Shown: one piece after another, positions 36,590 to 46,137 of the stretch
Layout: every line of letters begins with the position of its first letter
How positions within the stretch are numbered: position 1 is the first letter of the stretch
Assembly: GCF_001895925.1 (NCBI RefSeq)
Contig: NZ_MPPI01000002.1
Location: 246,796-310,795 of the forward strand
Length of the DNA: 64,000 nucleotides
Origin: Phormidesmis priestleyi ULC007
GTDB lineage: Bacteria > Cyanobacteriota > Cyanobacteriia > Leptolyngbyales > Leptolyngbyaceae
Direction: 5' to 3'
Program-made: the position numbers and the translations under genes
Notes under the pieces: model-generated
Databases searched by the model: none
What the model was told of the DNA's origin: nothing
Seen by the model: only the letters and a program-made list of their open reading frames with translations

Positions 36590-38851
36590 TTAGGCATGAA
36601 CGAGGGCAGGAACTCGCTTAAAGGCTGGGGTGCCCGATCGCGTCTCAACCCTCGCCTTAAAGATCACATTTACCTCTGGATAGAACATCACGGCGGCACC
36701 GGGGCGCACGGCTCCATAGATCACTTCGACCTGTTCAAGTTTTCCGACATTGCCTTGCACGGTGACGCGCTGATGTTCGCTCAAGCCTGCGGATTCTGCA
36801 TCCGATCGATTCATTAAAATGCAGTTGCGGTGAGGCATTCCTCGATATTGGTCGCCAATTTTATAGACCACAGTGTTGTGTTGAGAATAGCTGCGACCCG
36901 TCATAATCGCGACCACAATGCCGTTTACGTTTGACTGGTTAAAGGATCGTGCATCGGGTAACTTCAGCGTTGGCAAAGGCGTTGTAGACATTGCAGCCTT
37001 TCCCGATGGCGTTGAGAATTTTGGCTCGTTGAGAATGCGTCCTGTGATCGTGAATTCTTCTTGAGTTTCGTCGATCGTTGCCATCTGCTCGTATCCTGGA
37101 ACAGTTTTAGCAATCAGTTGTCTAACAAACTTCGGATCTCGCAGCTTACGCCAGTCAAGCGGATAGTCGCCGTGGACTCGGTGGGCTAACTCGGTTAAAA
37201 ACTCGACTTCAGCGATCAGATCTGCGTCTTTGAGATGCGTCTCGCCCTCGTCGCTCAATCGGACAAAGTTATTACCCGATTCAGTCGTCGTTTTATAAGG
37301 ATTCTCAAATCGATTTCGCACCGGAAGCACGATCGTCGTGTGTTTGGCGAGTCCGTTAAAATGTCCGATGTTGGGCTTTGTTGCTAAATAGATAATCGTG
37401 TCGATTTTACTCAGCGATCGCTTTGCCTGAGTCGAGTCAGGATTCGCGCCATATAAGTTGCCACCTAGACAGATCAGCGTCTCTACTTTTTCTTGATCAG
37501 CCGCTTCAATCAAATCGCGAGTGTCATATCCCTTGACTTCACTCAGCGGATGTCCTAACAGGTTTTCTAGTGCGTCTTGCAGTCCTTTTTTCAGTTTTTG
37601 AGTTGTCACACCCATTGAGCCAAAGCCCTGGACGTTAGAGTGTCCCCTCACTGGCATTACGCCTGCGCCTTCTTTGCCGATATTACCAGTGATTAGCGCA
37701 GTGTTGCCAATACTGAAGACGTTATCGACTCCATTTTCGTGTTGAGTGATTCCCATTGCCCAACCGAATACGACTCCTTTCGCGTTGCCGATAATGGTTG
37801 CAGCAGCTTCGATTTCGGGTTGAGAAACGCCGCACGTTTCGGTGATCGTGTCCCAACTGGTCGATCGTGCCGCTTCGACTACAGCTTCCCATCCTTCAGT
37901 ATGCGCCTTGAGAAATTCGGTCTTGATAAATCCGCGATCGATTAAAGATTTTTGAATGCCAACAAACAGCGCAACATCACTGCCCGGAATCGGCTGCAAA
38001 TACAGCGAAGAGATATCTGATCCAGGAATCAGAGACTTGACTGGAAACGCTGGAGAACCAAACTTCACCAATCCAATCTCCATCATGGGATTGATTACGA
38101 TGACTTTGCCACCGCGATCGCGCAGTTTAATCAACTCGTTCATCAATCGTGGATGGTTATAAGCAGAGTTTGCACCCGCTAAAACTACACAATCTGCGTG
38201 CTTTAAATTCTCTAAACTGACCACTGAAGTGTTCGTTCCAAACATTTGTTTAAGTCCAAACGTTGAAGGAGCGTGACACAAATCAGAACAGTCGGCAAGA
38301 TTATTAGAGCCGAGCGATCGCATCATCAATTGCAGCAAAAAAGCCGCCTCATTCGAGGAGCGACCCGAACTATAAGACGCAACTCGATCGGGCGCTTTAC
38401 GAAAGGCAGTTTCTGCAATGTTATAAACCTCTTCCCATGAGATGCGCTCGTAGTGTGAGGTGCCCGATCGCAAAATCATCGGAAAGCTCAACCGTCCCAG
38501 TCTGTCAGCTTCAAGCGAGGTGAGTTGCTGAAGCTCTTGAATGCTGCGCTGTTGAAACACCTCAACCGGGACTGCTGGCTTGATTTCCGCTGAGATCGCC
38601 TCGACGCTTTTCATGCAGCGCTGAAGCTTTTCGCCCTCCTCATTGGTAAAGCCTCCTTTCTGTCCCCCAGTGCCCCACGAGCAAGACAGACAAGCACTTT
38701 TGTGGAGCAGAGTCTGCCAAAGTTTTGCACCTTCGGGCGAGAGCGTGTGTTCTGCCCAATATTCAATTACGGGCAAACCGCCACCGATATCAGGAGTTTC
38801 CTCGTTTTTGTCATGAAAGGGAGGAACAGGTTGGAGACTCTTGCTATCCAT
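36590..38851 (-). CDS. FdhF/YdeP-family molybdopterin oxidoreductase
   Basis: A 753-residue protein of the formate dehydrogenase alpha-like family. The N-terminus has SACLSCSWGT (Cys54, Cys57) and GGFTNEEG, typical of YdeP. Molybdopterin-binding parts include YSSGRSSNEAAFLLQL, GSNNLADCSDLCHAPS and VRGHSNVQGFG; the C-terminal MopB domain has MTGRSYSQHN. In E. coli YdeP is linked to acid stress; the reaction is unknown. Confidence 0.92.
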   Translation of the reverse strand: MDSKSLQPVPPFHDKNEETPDIGGGLPVIEYWAEHTLSPEGAKLWQTLLHKSACLSCSWGTGGQKGGFTNEEGEKLQRCMKSVEAISAEIKPAVPVEVFQQRSIQELQQLTSLEADRLGRLSFPMILRSGTSHYERISWEEVYNIAETAFRKAPDRVASYSSGRSSNEAAFLLQLMMRSLGSNNLADCSDLCHAPSTFGLKQMFGTNTSVVSLENLKHADCVVLAGANSAYNHPRLMNELIKLRDRGGKVIVINPMMEIGLVKFGSPAFPVKSLIPGSDISSLYLQPIPGSDVALFVGIQKSLIDRGFIKTEFLKAHTEGWEAVVEAARSTSWDTITETCGVSQPEIEAAATIIGNAKGVVFGWAMGITQHENGVDNVFSIGNTALITGNIGKEGAGVMPVRGHSNVQGFGSMGVTTQKLKKGLQDALENLLGHPLSEVKGYDTRDLIEAADQEKVETLICLGGNLYGANPDSTQAKRSLSKIDTIIYLATKPNIGHFNGLAKHTTIVLPVRNRFENPYKTTTESGNNFVRLSDEGETHLKDADLIAEVEFLTELAHRVHGDYPLDWRKLRDPKFVRQLIAKTVPGYEQMATIDETQEEFTITGRILNEPKFSTPSGKAAMSTTPLPTLKLPDARSFNQSNVNGIVVAIMTGRSYSQHNTVVYKIGDQYRGMPHRNCILMNRSDAESAGLSEHQRVTVQGNVGKLEQVEVIYGAVRPGAAVMFYPEVNVIFKARVETRSGTPAFKRVPALVHA

Positions 38852-39029
38852 GCTTTTGAATGATGATATTCTTCACCAAAACTACTCTAAATAGATAGAT
38901 TTTGGAATGTGTCGATCGAGAGATTCCCTACACAAACCTGAGAAACTCACAGGAAATCAAACTAGGGCACTCAGACCGATGTAGGATGATAAGTCATTCT
39001 TGAAACTCTCTACGATCGCCAAAGCCTTC

Positions 39030-40355
39030 ATGAAGAAAACGTTCGTTCTCGATACCAATGTCCTACTGCATGATCCATCTGCAATGTTACGGTTTGAGGA
39101 CAACGATGTAGTGCTGCCCATCACGATTATTGAAGAACTCGATCGCTTCAAGAAACAGCCTGAAATCACGGGACGAAATGCCCGTCAGGTTTCCCGAATG
39201 TTGGATGATTTGAGAAGCAAAGGGCAGTTGACCGAAGGCATTTCAATCAATGGAGATGGCTCTTTACAGGTCGCTCTTTGCCGCCGAGAAACCTTGCTAG
39301 AACTGCCACCAGAGCTAGAAGGCGACAAAGCAGATAATGCGATTCTTGCCGTGGCCCTTGAGTTAAAGCGGCAATGTGACTCTCCAGTTGTGTTGGTGAG
39401 CAAAGACATTAATTTGCGAATCAAAGCCGACGCGCTAGGGCTGACCGCCGAAGACTATAAAACCGATAAAGTCGATGTCGATGACCTTTATATCGGGATG
39501 GATAAAGTCGTTGTCGCTTCAGAAGACATCGATCGCTTGTTTAAATTGGGTGGAGTCGCTTTAGACCAGGAATTTTTTCCTAACCAGGCGCTAACCCTAA
39601 TCGATGAGGCAAACCCTAGTCACACCGCTTTAGGCATTGTCGATGGAGCGAGTGGCAAAGTGGTGCCGATCACTAAACTGTCGCGCAGTGGTGTTTCTCG
39701 CATCAGCCCGCGCAACCGTGAGCAGAGTTTTGCGCTTGATTTATTACTGCGAGATTCAATTTCGTTAGTGACGCTAGTGGGCAAAGCCGGAACGGGAAAA
39801 ACGCTATTAGCGATCGCCGCAGGGCTACAAAAAGTTGCTGATGAGCGGCTTTATAGTCGGTTATTAATCTCCCGTCCGGTTGTGCCAATGGGAAAAGACT
39901 TGGGCTTTTTGCCCGGTGATGTCAACGAAAAACTGACTCCCTGGATGCAGCCGCTTTATGACAATTTTGATCTGATTTTGGGCACTCAAGATTCTTCAGG
40001 CAAACCAGACCACTGGCGGCGCGGTCACGAAGAACTGATCGAGCATGGATTGCTGCAAATCGAGCCACTCACCTACATTCGGGGACGCACCATTCCTAAG
40101 CAATTTTTGATTGTAGACGAAGCCCAAAACCTTACGCCTCACGAAGTTAAGACGATTCTCACTCGCGCTGGAGAAGGCACTAAAGTCGTGTTGACAGGCG
40201 ACCCTGACCAGATTGATAACCCCTATGTAGACGCAGCCAGCAACGGACTCACTTATGTCGTAGAGCGCTTTAAGAACGAGCCTTTAGCGGGTCACATTAC
40301 TTTGCTGAAGGGCGAACGATCGGGGTTAGCCGATCGCGCCGCCGCTCTGCTCTAA
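39030..40355 (+). CDS. PIN-PhoH fusion protein
   Basis: A 441-residue protein starting at ATG 39030 (MKKTFVLDTNVLLHDPSAM). Residues ~1-130 are a PIN nuclease domain with acidic residues (DTNVLL, EELDRF). The C-terminal half is a PhoH ATPase with P-loop GKAGTGKTLLA, Walker B-like FLIVDEAQNLT and LTGDPDQIDNP. PhoH2-type proteins act as RNA helicase-nucleases in other bacteria. Confidence 0.93.
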   Translation: MKKTFVLDTNVLLHDPSAMLRFEDNDVVLPITIIEELDRFKKQPEITGRNARQVSRMLDDLRSKGQLTEGISINGDGSLQVALCRRETLLELPPELEGDKADNAILAVALELKRQCDSPVVLVSKDINLRIKADALGLTAEDYKTDKVDVDDLYIGMDKVVVASEDIDRLFKLGGVALDQEFFPNQALTLIDEANPSHTALGIVDGASGKVVPITKLSRSGVSRISPRNREQSFALDLLLRDSISLVTLVGKAGTGKTLLAIAAGLQKVADERLYSRLLISRPVVPMGKDLGFLPGDVNEKLTPWMQPLYDNFDLILGTQDSSGKPDHWRRGHEELIEHGLLQIEPLTYIRGRTIPKQFLIVDEAQNLTPHEVKTILTRAGEGTKVVLTGDPDQIDNPYVDAASNGLTYVVERFKNEPLAGHITLLKGERSGLADRAAALL

Positions 40356-40361
40356 AAAATC

Positions 40362-40886
40362 TTACAGTCCCGTCGCAAAGTTTTTAAACAGCGAAATGTT
40401 GGTGAGCAGGAAGTAAGCCAGGGCTGCACCACCGACACCCCCGATCAAGAATCCGCCTGCATACTCATTCCAACCATGCTCTGTCTTAAACGCGTCAGGA
40501 GGATTAGGCGTTGTAATCGTTGTGGTTGGGCCCGGAGGATTGGTATTGGCGTAGAGCGAAATTGCCAGCGTTGAGATTATGATTAGTCCGATCGTAGACA
40601 GCAACCCTGACAGATTTGCAATGTCGGTGTCTCGCAATGGTCCAAGTTTGGCAAACGGCCCCAAAATCCAGTAACCGTGAGCGAGTCCAACTTCTAACCC
40701 ACGACGCAGCGGAGACAGCCCGGAGCGATAAGCGGGCAGACTATTAATGTATGCCTTGACCAACGGTGAAGAATTGATCGGGGTCGCTAGATTGCCGTTT
40801 TGAATGTCGTAGGCTGGAAACACGACCTCCCGGTTTCTGGGATCTTTTGGATCATTGGTTGCCTCTGGGTGGCTAAGAACTTGCAT
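40362..40886 (-). CDS. psaL: Photosystem I subunit XI
   Basis: A 174-residue thylakoid protein that mediates trimer or tetramer contacts of photosystem I. It has about three helices. The N-terminal half (VFPAYDIQNGNLATPINSS, then SPLRRGLEVGLAHGYWILGPF) and C-terminal FLIGGVGGAALAYFLL are diagnostic. No psaI gene is visible in the 315-base upstream region. Confidence 0.97.
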   Translation of the reverse strand: MQVLSHPEATNDPKDPRNREVVFPAYDIQNGNLATPINSSPLVKAYINSLPAYRSGLSPLRRGLEVGLAHGYWILGPFAKLGPLRDTDIANLSGLLSTIGLIIISTLAISLYANTNPPGPTTTITTPNPPDAFKTEHGWNEYAGGFLIGGVGGAALAYFLLTNISLFKNFATGL

Positions 40887-40968
40887 AAAAAAATTCCTGA
40901 TCTCGAAAGTGCTTGAGGAATCCTAATAAAGATGAGGTGGGTACTTCATCGCTCCAGAGATACAGGGC

Positions 40969-41006
40969 GGAGGATTAGTTTGGACTTAAAGATCTCCTCC
41001 TTTAAG
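40969..41006. promoter_or_regulatory. Overlapping dyads upstream of psaL
   Basis: CTTAAAG (40985-40991) and CTTTAAG (41000-41006) are perfect inverted repeats with 8 bases between, and GGAGGA / TCCTCC (40969-40974, 40995-41000) overlaps them. They lie 83-120 bases upstream of psaL in the 315-base gap 40887-41201. They could be regulator sites; nothing else is recognised in the gap. Confidence 0.35.
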
Positions 41007-41201
41007 AAGAGACAAGCGGTAAAGCAGATTACATCTCTGCCCAAAAATTGGTGAGACACTGCTGAGATAGAAGTTGAGTTTCTTTATAAACATTTAAGAT
41101 TTCTCACAAGTTGAGGAGAGTTGTCCCGATCGCTCCTATGCTAGGGAAATATTTTTATAAGCTGATTAGTGATTAGCGGTTCCATAGTCTACTGATTTGT
41201 T

Positions 41202-41495
41202 ATGGATATGAATCTCCCATCTGTTTATTTGCGTTCCTTATTTTTGACCAGCCTAGTCAGCTTTCTGACTCCGCTTTTGTTGGTGGGCAGCACGATCGCT
41301 GGGCTAATGCTGCTCGGTCTAATCCCAGGGCTGGATGCGTTTAGCCAGTGGTCATCTGGGGCGATTTTGACGTTTTTGCAAACATTTGGCAGCGGCAAAG
41401 CGTTAGAAGGCTCGTTGGTGATCGGCGGTGCTTGTGGGGTGGTAGGTGCTTTATTCGACACCTACATTTTCTATCGTCACAGCAACTTTCGTTGA
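41202..41495 (+). CDS. Small membrane protein
   Basis: A 97-residue protein with two hydrophobic helices (~12-44 and ~66-90). I do not recognise a family. The phrase GGACGVVGALFDTYIFYRH at the C-terminus looks conserved. It stands between psaL and the M16 gene pair. Codon use is normal. Confidence 0.6.
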   Translation: MDMNLPSVYLRSLFLTSLVSFLTPLLLVGSTIAGLMLLGLIPGLDAFSQWSSGAILTFLQTFGSGKALEGSLVIGGACGVVGALFDTYIFYRHSNFR

Positions 41496-41588
41496 AATGA
41501 GTTCGCGTCTCATAAAGCTTGCCAAAACTCACTATCCTGAGAAGAGTGCTGAATATGCGCTTCTCTGAGTTAGTTATGGCAATAGTTT

Positions 41589-43130
41589 ATGCAAGCAGTG
41601 AGTCGATTTTTAGCTATTTTTTGGGTGGTTGTCCTGAGTTGGAGCGTGGTTTCTCAAGCAGCACTAGCTCAAACTCTAACGCTGGAGACAACGCCCGTTC
41701 AGTCGATTCAGCCCTACTTAGACCGGGTGATCGATCGAGTCACAGAATTTAAACTAGATAATGGCTTAAAGTTCATCGTGCTAGAGCGGCACGAAGCTCC
41801 GGTAGTGTCGTTTCTCACCTATGCCAATGTGGGAGGAGCCGACGAACCTGATAAAAAAACAGGAGTCGCCCACTTTTTAGAGCATCTCGCATTCAAGGGC
41901 ACTACTCGAATCGGCACCGAAAATTATCAAGCTGAAAAGCCATTGCTCGATCGCTTAGATCAACTGGCAGAACAGCTTCAGAAAGACACCGAAAAGACCA
42001 CGCGCGATCGCTTACAAAAAGAATTCGATCAGACCGAGGCATCTGCTGGAAAGTTGGCGCGACAAAACGAATTTGGTCGCATTGTCGAACAGGCAGGCGG
42101 TGTCGGGTTAAATGCCAATACGTCTAGCGAGGCGACTCGATATTTTTACAGCTTTCCATCCAACAAGCTAGAACTCTGGATGTCGCTAGAGTCAGAACGA
42201 TTTTTAGAGCCAGTGTTTCGAGAGTTTTATAAAGAGAAAGCAGTCATTTTAGAAGAGCGCAGACTGCGAACCGAAAACTCTCCGATCGGACAAATGATCG
42301 AAGTTTTTCTCGATGCCGCTTTTAAGGTGCATCCCTATCGCCGCCCCGTGATCGGCTATGACCAGGATATTCGGAATCTGACGCGACCCGATGTGCAGCA
42401 ATTTTTTGACACGCACTACACGCCCAATAATTTGACGATCGCGATCGTGGGCGATGTCAACCCCGTCGAAGTCGAGCGACTCGCTCAAACTTATTTTGGA
42501 CGCTATCACGCCCAGCCCAAACCGCCCGAAGTGACTGCGATCGAGCCGCCGCAAACCCAAACGAGAGCAGTCACCCTCAAGCTTAATTCTCAGCCCTGGT
42601 ATCTCGAAGGCTATCATCGTCCTCAATTGAGTCATCCTGATAGCGTGGTTTATGAAGCGATCGCGAGTCTACTCAGCGACGGGCGAACGTCTCGCCTCTA
42701 TAAGTCTCTGGTCGAAGAGAAGCAGGTTGCCTTAACCGCTCAAGGGTTCAACGGATTTCCGGGTGATAAATATCCAACGTTGATCATGTTTTATGCGCTG
42801 ACGGCTCCCGGCAAATCGGTGGATGATGTCTCGACAGCGCTCAGATTAGAGATTGAACGTTTAAAGACTGAACCTGTGTCGGCTCAAGAATTAGATCGGG
42901 TAAAAACTCAAGCACGAGCCGGACTATTACGATCGCTTGACTCAAATTCTGGGATGGCAGAATCGCTTCTAGAATATGAGATTAAAACCGGAAGCTGGCG
43001 CAATTTGTTTAAGCAAGTCGATGCCATTGCTGCGATTACGCCTGCCGACATTCAGCGAGTTTCTCAAGCTACATTTACGAGTCAAAATCGCACGATCGGA
43101 CGCATCCTTCCGCAAGAAATTAAGCCCTAA
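41589..43130 (+). CDS. M16-family zinc peptidase, active subunit
   Basis: A 513-residue protein with a signal peptide (~1-27, ending SQAALAQ) for export. The inverted zinc motif HFLEH (His95, Glu98, His99) and a downstream glutamate (EKAVILEERR) indicate an active pitrilysin-type peptidase. It is followed 5 bases later by a second M16 gene. The two probably form a periplasmic heterodimer. Confidence 0.93.
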   Translation: MQAVSRFLAIFWVVVLSWSVVSQAALAQTLTLETTPVQSIQPYLDRVIDRVTEFKLDNGLKFIVLERHEAPVVSFLTYANVGGADEPDKKTGVAHFLEHLAFKGTTRIGTENYQAEKPLLDRLDQLAEQLQKDTEKTTRDRLQKEFDQTEASAGKLARQNEFGRIVEQAGGVGLNANTSSEATRYFYSFPSNKLELWMSLESERFLEPVFREFYKEKAVILEERRLRTENSPIGQMIEVFLDAAFKVHPYRRPVIGYDQDIRNLTRPDVQQFFDTHYTPNNLTIAIVGDVNPVEVERLAQTYFGRYHAQPKPPEVTAIEPPQTQTRAVTLKLNSQPWYLEGYHRPQLSHPDSVVYEAIASLLSDGRTSRLYKSLVEEKQVALTAQGFNGFPGDKYPTLIMFYALTAPGKSVDDVSTALRLEIERLKTEPVSAQELDRVKTQARAGLLRSLDSNSGMAESLLEYEIKTGSWRNLFKQVDAIAAITPADIQRVSQATFTSQNRTIGRILPQEIKP

Positions 43131-43135
43131 TTATT

Positions 43136-44620
43136 ATGAAATCGAACGATCGTAAACAGCAAATTGCCAGAATTATCACGCTCGTGTTTACGTTTATTGT
43201 GGTGCCGCTAGTCATCTTGCTTTTGACGCTCCTACTTCCGGCTTCAGCAGAGACCGCTAAACACTATACTGACTTAAAATTAGCCCCTGCCCCCGAAGTC
43301 AAGGTTCCCAACTATAGCCGCTTTCAGCTTAAAAATGGCATGGTGGTTTATTTGATGGAAGACCACGAATTGCCTTTAGTGAGCGGGACTGCATTGATTC
43401 GGACGGGCGATCGCTTTGAGTCTGCTAATCAAGTCGGTTTGGCAGGCTTAACCGGAGCGGTCATGCGATCGGGCGGCACTCAAAAACACTCCCCTGATCA
43501 GTTAAATCAACGATTAGAGCAACGGGCAGCCTCGATCGAAACGGGCATCGGAGCCACTTCTGGCAGTGCAGGCTTTAGTGCGCTGAGTGAAGATTTATCT
43601 GAAGTCTTTAGTTTATTTGCAGAAGTTATTCAGCAACCTGCGTTTGCGCCTGAGAAATTTAATCTGGCAAAGCTGCAAACTCAGGGCGGCATTGCTCGCC
43701 GAAATGATGACCCGAATGGCATTGTGGGGAGAGAGTTTCAGAAGCTAATTTATGGCGGCGAAAGTCCTTATGCGCGAGTTGTGGAATATGCCACGATCGA
43801 GAACATTTCTCGTGATGATCTAATTCGTTTTTATCAGCATTATTTCCGTCCGAGCAACCTGCTTTTAGGCATTGTTGGAGATTTTGATAGCCAGACGATG
43901 CGATCGCAAATCGAGTCTAAGTTTGGCACTTGGAATCCTACGACAACGGCATCAAATTCTGACTTACCCAAAGTTTCACAGGCGAAACAAAGCGGAATAT
44001 TCTTCGTCGATCAGCCGCAGTTAACCCAAAGTTATATTCAAATGGGTCATCTCGGCGGACAGTTGAACAGTCCCGACTATCCGGCGCTATCGGTGATGAA
44101 TGAGGTGTTGAGCGGGTTTGGAGGACGGCTCTTTAACGAGATTCGATCGCGCCAAGGACTTGCTTACTCAGTTTATGCAAGCTGGAGTCCACAATTTGAT
44201 TTTCCGGGGGTGTTTGCTGCTGGAGGACAGACGCGATCGGATGCCACGGTGCCCTTTATCAAATCGGTGTTGAGTGAGTTAGAAAAAATTCGGACTCAGC
44301 CAGTAGAAACTCGCGAATTAGCCTTTGCAAAAGACTCTGTGTTGAATTCGTTTATCTTCAACTTTCAAGATCCCAGTCAAACGCTTTCACGACTGTTGAG
44401 ATATGAATATTTTGGCTACCCCAAAGACTTTATTTTTCAATATCGCAAAGCCATCGAAGCTACCTCGATCGCAGATGTTCAACGAGTTGCCAAGACCTAT
44501 CTTCAACCCAACAAGATCGTCACTTTAGTAGTCGGAAATCAAAAAGCAATCCAGCCCAATTTAGCAAGTTTAGGTCAACCCGTTACCGCGATCGACATCA
44601 CAATTCCCCAACCCACGTAG
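43136..44620 (+). CDS. M16-family protein, non-catalytic partner
   Basis: A 494-residue homologue with an N-terminal hydrophobic helix (~15-37). The zinc motif position reads GLTGAVMRSGG, so HxxEH is missing and it is presumably inactive. The C-terminal M16 features are retained (GFGGRLFNEIRSRQGLAYSVYAS). Its spacing to the active gene implies co-transcription and joint assembly, as in other alpha/beta M16 pairs. Confidence 0.92.
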   Translation: MKSNDRKQQIARIITLVFTFIVVPLVILLLTLLLPASAETAKHYTDLKLAPAPEVKVPNYSRFQLKNGMVVYLMEDHELPLVSGTALIRTGDRFESANQVGLAGLTGAVMRSGGTQKHSPDQLNQRLEQRAASIETGIGATSGSAGFSALSEDLSEVFSLFAEVIQQPAFAPEKFNLAKLQTQGGIARRNDDPNGIVGREFQKLIYGGESPYARVVEYATIENISRDDLIRFYQHYFRPSNLLLGIVGDFDSQTMRSQIESKFGTWNPTTTASNSDLPKVSQAKQSGIFFVDQPQLTQSYIQMGHLGGQLNSPDYPALSVMNEVLSGFGGRLFNEIRSRQGLAYSVYASWSPQFDFPGVFAAGGQTRSDATVPFIKSVLSELEKIRTQPVETRELAFAKDSVLNSFIFNFQDPSQTLSRLLRYEYFGYPKDFIFQYRKAIEATSIADVQRVAKTYLQPNKIVTLVVGNQKAIQPNLASLGQPVTAIDITIPQPT

Positions 44621-44673
44621 GGGCATGGCACTGCCATGCCCATCGTCATTGCAAGTAACCAATATTTCTAATT
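44620..44673. repeat. GGGCATGG palindromic repeat, copy 1
   Basis: GGGCATGG-CACTG-CCATGCCC is a perfect hairpin (44621-44641), and the following ~30 bases also match the copy at 49985. This palindrome is a known dispersed intergenic type in cyanobacteria. It lies between the convergent M16 and stress protein genes. Confidence 0.7.
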
Positions 44674-44689
44674 CACGATCCCAAAGTCA

Positions 44690-45190
44690 TCAAACAGCAC
44701 TGAGCGCCGCAGTTCTTTGCGTTGCATAATGTTCGTTGATCGCGTCAATATCAGACTCAAAAACACGATCGCATTGATGAGGCACGACCAGGGTTGGACA
44801 AGGAGCATGATGAATAACATAGTGACCGACATCGTTCAACACATTTTCTGGGTCAGCCATGACATCGGGTTGTCCAAGAATGATCAAATCGGCTCCCCAC
44901 GAATTGGCAAGCTCACAAATTTTCTGTCCTGTATGACCGAGAGGTTGAGCAATGTCAGCCATCAGACCCACTTTGTTGACGATGTGAGAGAGCGATCGCA
45001 GTTCTTCTAAATCGCTCACGCAATAACTTTCCCATTCTGCTAGATTATTTTGAGTGTGATCACTCTGGTTCGACAAAACGTTTAACAACAGCAAGCGCGA
45101 GTCATTTATTTTTGCCCAAGCAATTGCGGTTGAAAATACGGGTTGAGGGTTTTTAGAATTATCGAGAGCAATTAAGATTCTGTTTAGCAT
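44690..45190 (-). CDS. Universal stress protein (UspA family)
   Basis: A 166-residue single Usp domain starting at ATG 45190 (MLNRILIALDNSKN). It has the alpha/beta nucleotide-binding-type fold, ending with GHYVIHHAPCPTLVVPH. The ATP-binding G-2x-G-9x-G(S/T) motif is incomplete. The neighbour upstream is another Usp gene, separated by a MITE-like element. Confidence 0.88.
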   Translation of the reverse strand: MLNRILIALDNSKNPQPVFSTAIAWAKINDSRLLLLNVLSNQSDHTQNNLAEWESYCVSDLEELRSLSHIVNKVGLMADIAQPLGHTGQKICELANSWGADLIILGQPDVMADPENVLNDVGHYVIHHAPCPTLVVPHQCDRVFESDIDAINEHYATQRTAALSAV

Positions 45191-45225
45191 GGCAATGTCT
45201 CGTTGATCAATAAACAATAGGTTCT

Positions 45226-45367
45226 AGGGAGTGTGTTAAACCCTTGGAAGCCCCCTAAATCCCCCATTCTGGAGGACTTTGAAAGGGTCGGAAGTCCCCC
45301 AGAATGGAGGATTTAGGGGGGAAAAGCGCTCGGCAACGAAGCGATCAGAAGTTTTAACCCACGCCCT
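45226..45367. repeat. MITE-like element, copy 2
   Basis: About 142 bases with ends AGGGAGTGTGTTAAA (45226-45240) and TTTAACCCACGCCCT (45353-45367), 13 of 15 complementary. Inside it has the same CCCCCTAAATCCCCC / GGATTTAGGGGGG core as the copies at 14.1 and 49.8 kb, but different ends. The right end overlaps the stop codon of the upstream Usp gene (45366-45368). Confidence 0.75.
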
Positions 45368-45899
45368 AACGGGCGATCGCAACATCAGGTTGCAGTGGCT
45401 TATCTGATCGAGTTGCTTGGGTCAATCCCTGAATGGTCAACACTGAGCAAGGTGCATGGTGCAGCACATAATTGCTGACACTGCCCAAAAAGAACTCACT
45501 CAGCCCAGCGCGACCCCGACGACCTACCATAATCAGGTCTGCATTCCAGGTGTGAGCAATCTCGCAGATTATGCGACCTGGATCGCCAAGATTTTGGGTA
45601 AATTCTGCTGGCACACCTGCCTCGATCGCTTTGCAACTCAGTGATCGTAGTGCCTCCAAAGCTTCTTGCTCAAACCGATGCCACTGATTCATATAGATTT
45701 GCACGGTTTCGTGATGCAACCCTGGATAGATGCCGTCGATCGCAGGATAGACGGAACCTGGATAGTCTCCCTCAAACGGCGATAGAACCCGGAGCAGCAT
45801 CAACGAAGCGTTTGTTGCTTTTGCGAGGGCGACAGCTTCGGCAAATACTTGCTGACTGCTATCAGAGTCATCTAGCGCAACCAAAATTTTGTGAAACAT
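45366..45899 (-). CDS. Universal stress protein (UspA family)
   Basis: A 177-residue Usp domain starting at ATG 45899 (MFHKILVALDDSDSS). The ATP-binding signature GRRGRAGLSEFFLGSVSNYV is intact, so it is the ATP-binding type. It has an insertion (~45-75) before the middle helix. The last codons meet the end of a MITE-like element. Confidence 0.9.
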   Translation of the reverse strand: MFHKILVALDDSDSSQQVFAEAVALAKATNASLMLLRVLSPFEGDYPGSVYPAIDGIYPGLHHETVQIYMNQWHRFEQEALEALRSLSCKAIEAGVPAEFTQNLGDPGRIICEIAHTWNADLIMVGRRGRAGLSEFFLGSVSNYVLHHAPCSVLTIQGLTQATRSDKPLQPDVAIAR

Positions 45900-46137
45900 A
45901 AGGCTTCTATGCCCCATCAGCGAAGAACTTTATCTCTAATAACAAATATAGAGAAACAATTTGAGAAACTTGTGAGGATGCTCAAGAAAAGTCATATCGT
46001 TTTGATTTACACGATCGTTCTCTGTGAACAATTCAGCTAAATCACCGGGCGTAATCCATCTTTGGTGCGAGGCGAATGTGTAGCGAGTTTGAAATCATTG
46101 ATACACAACACCGCGCGTGATGAAGTCTGGTATACAA

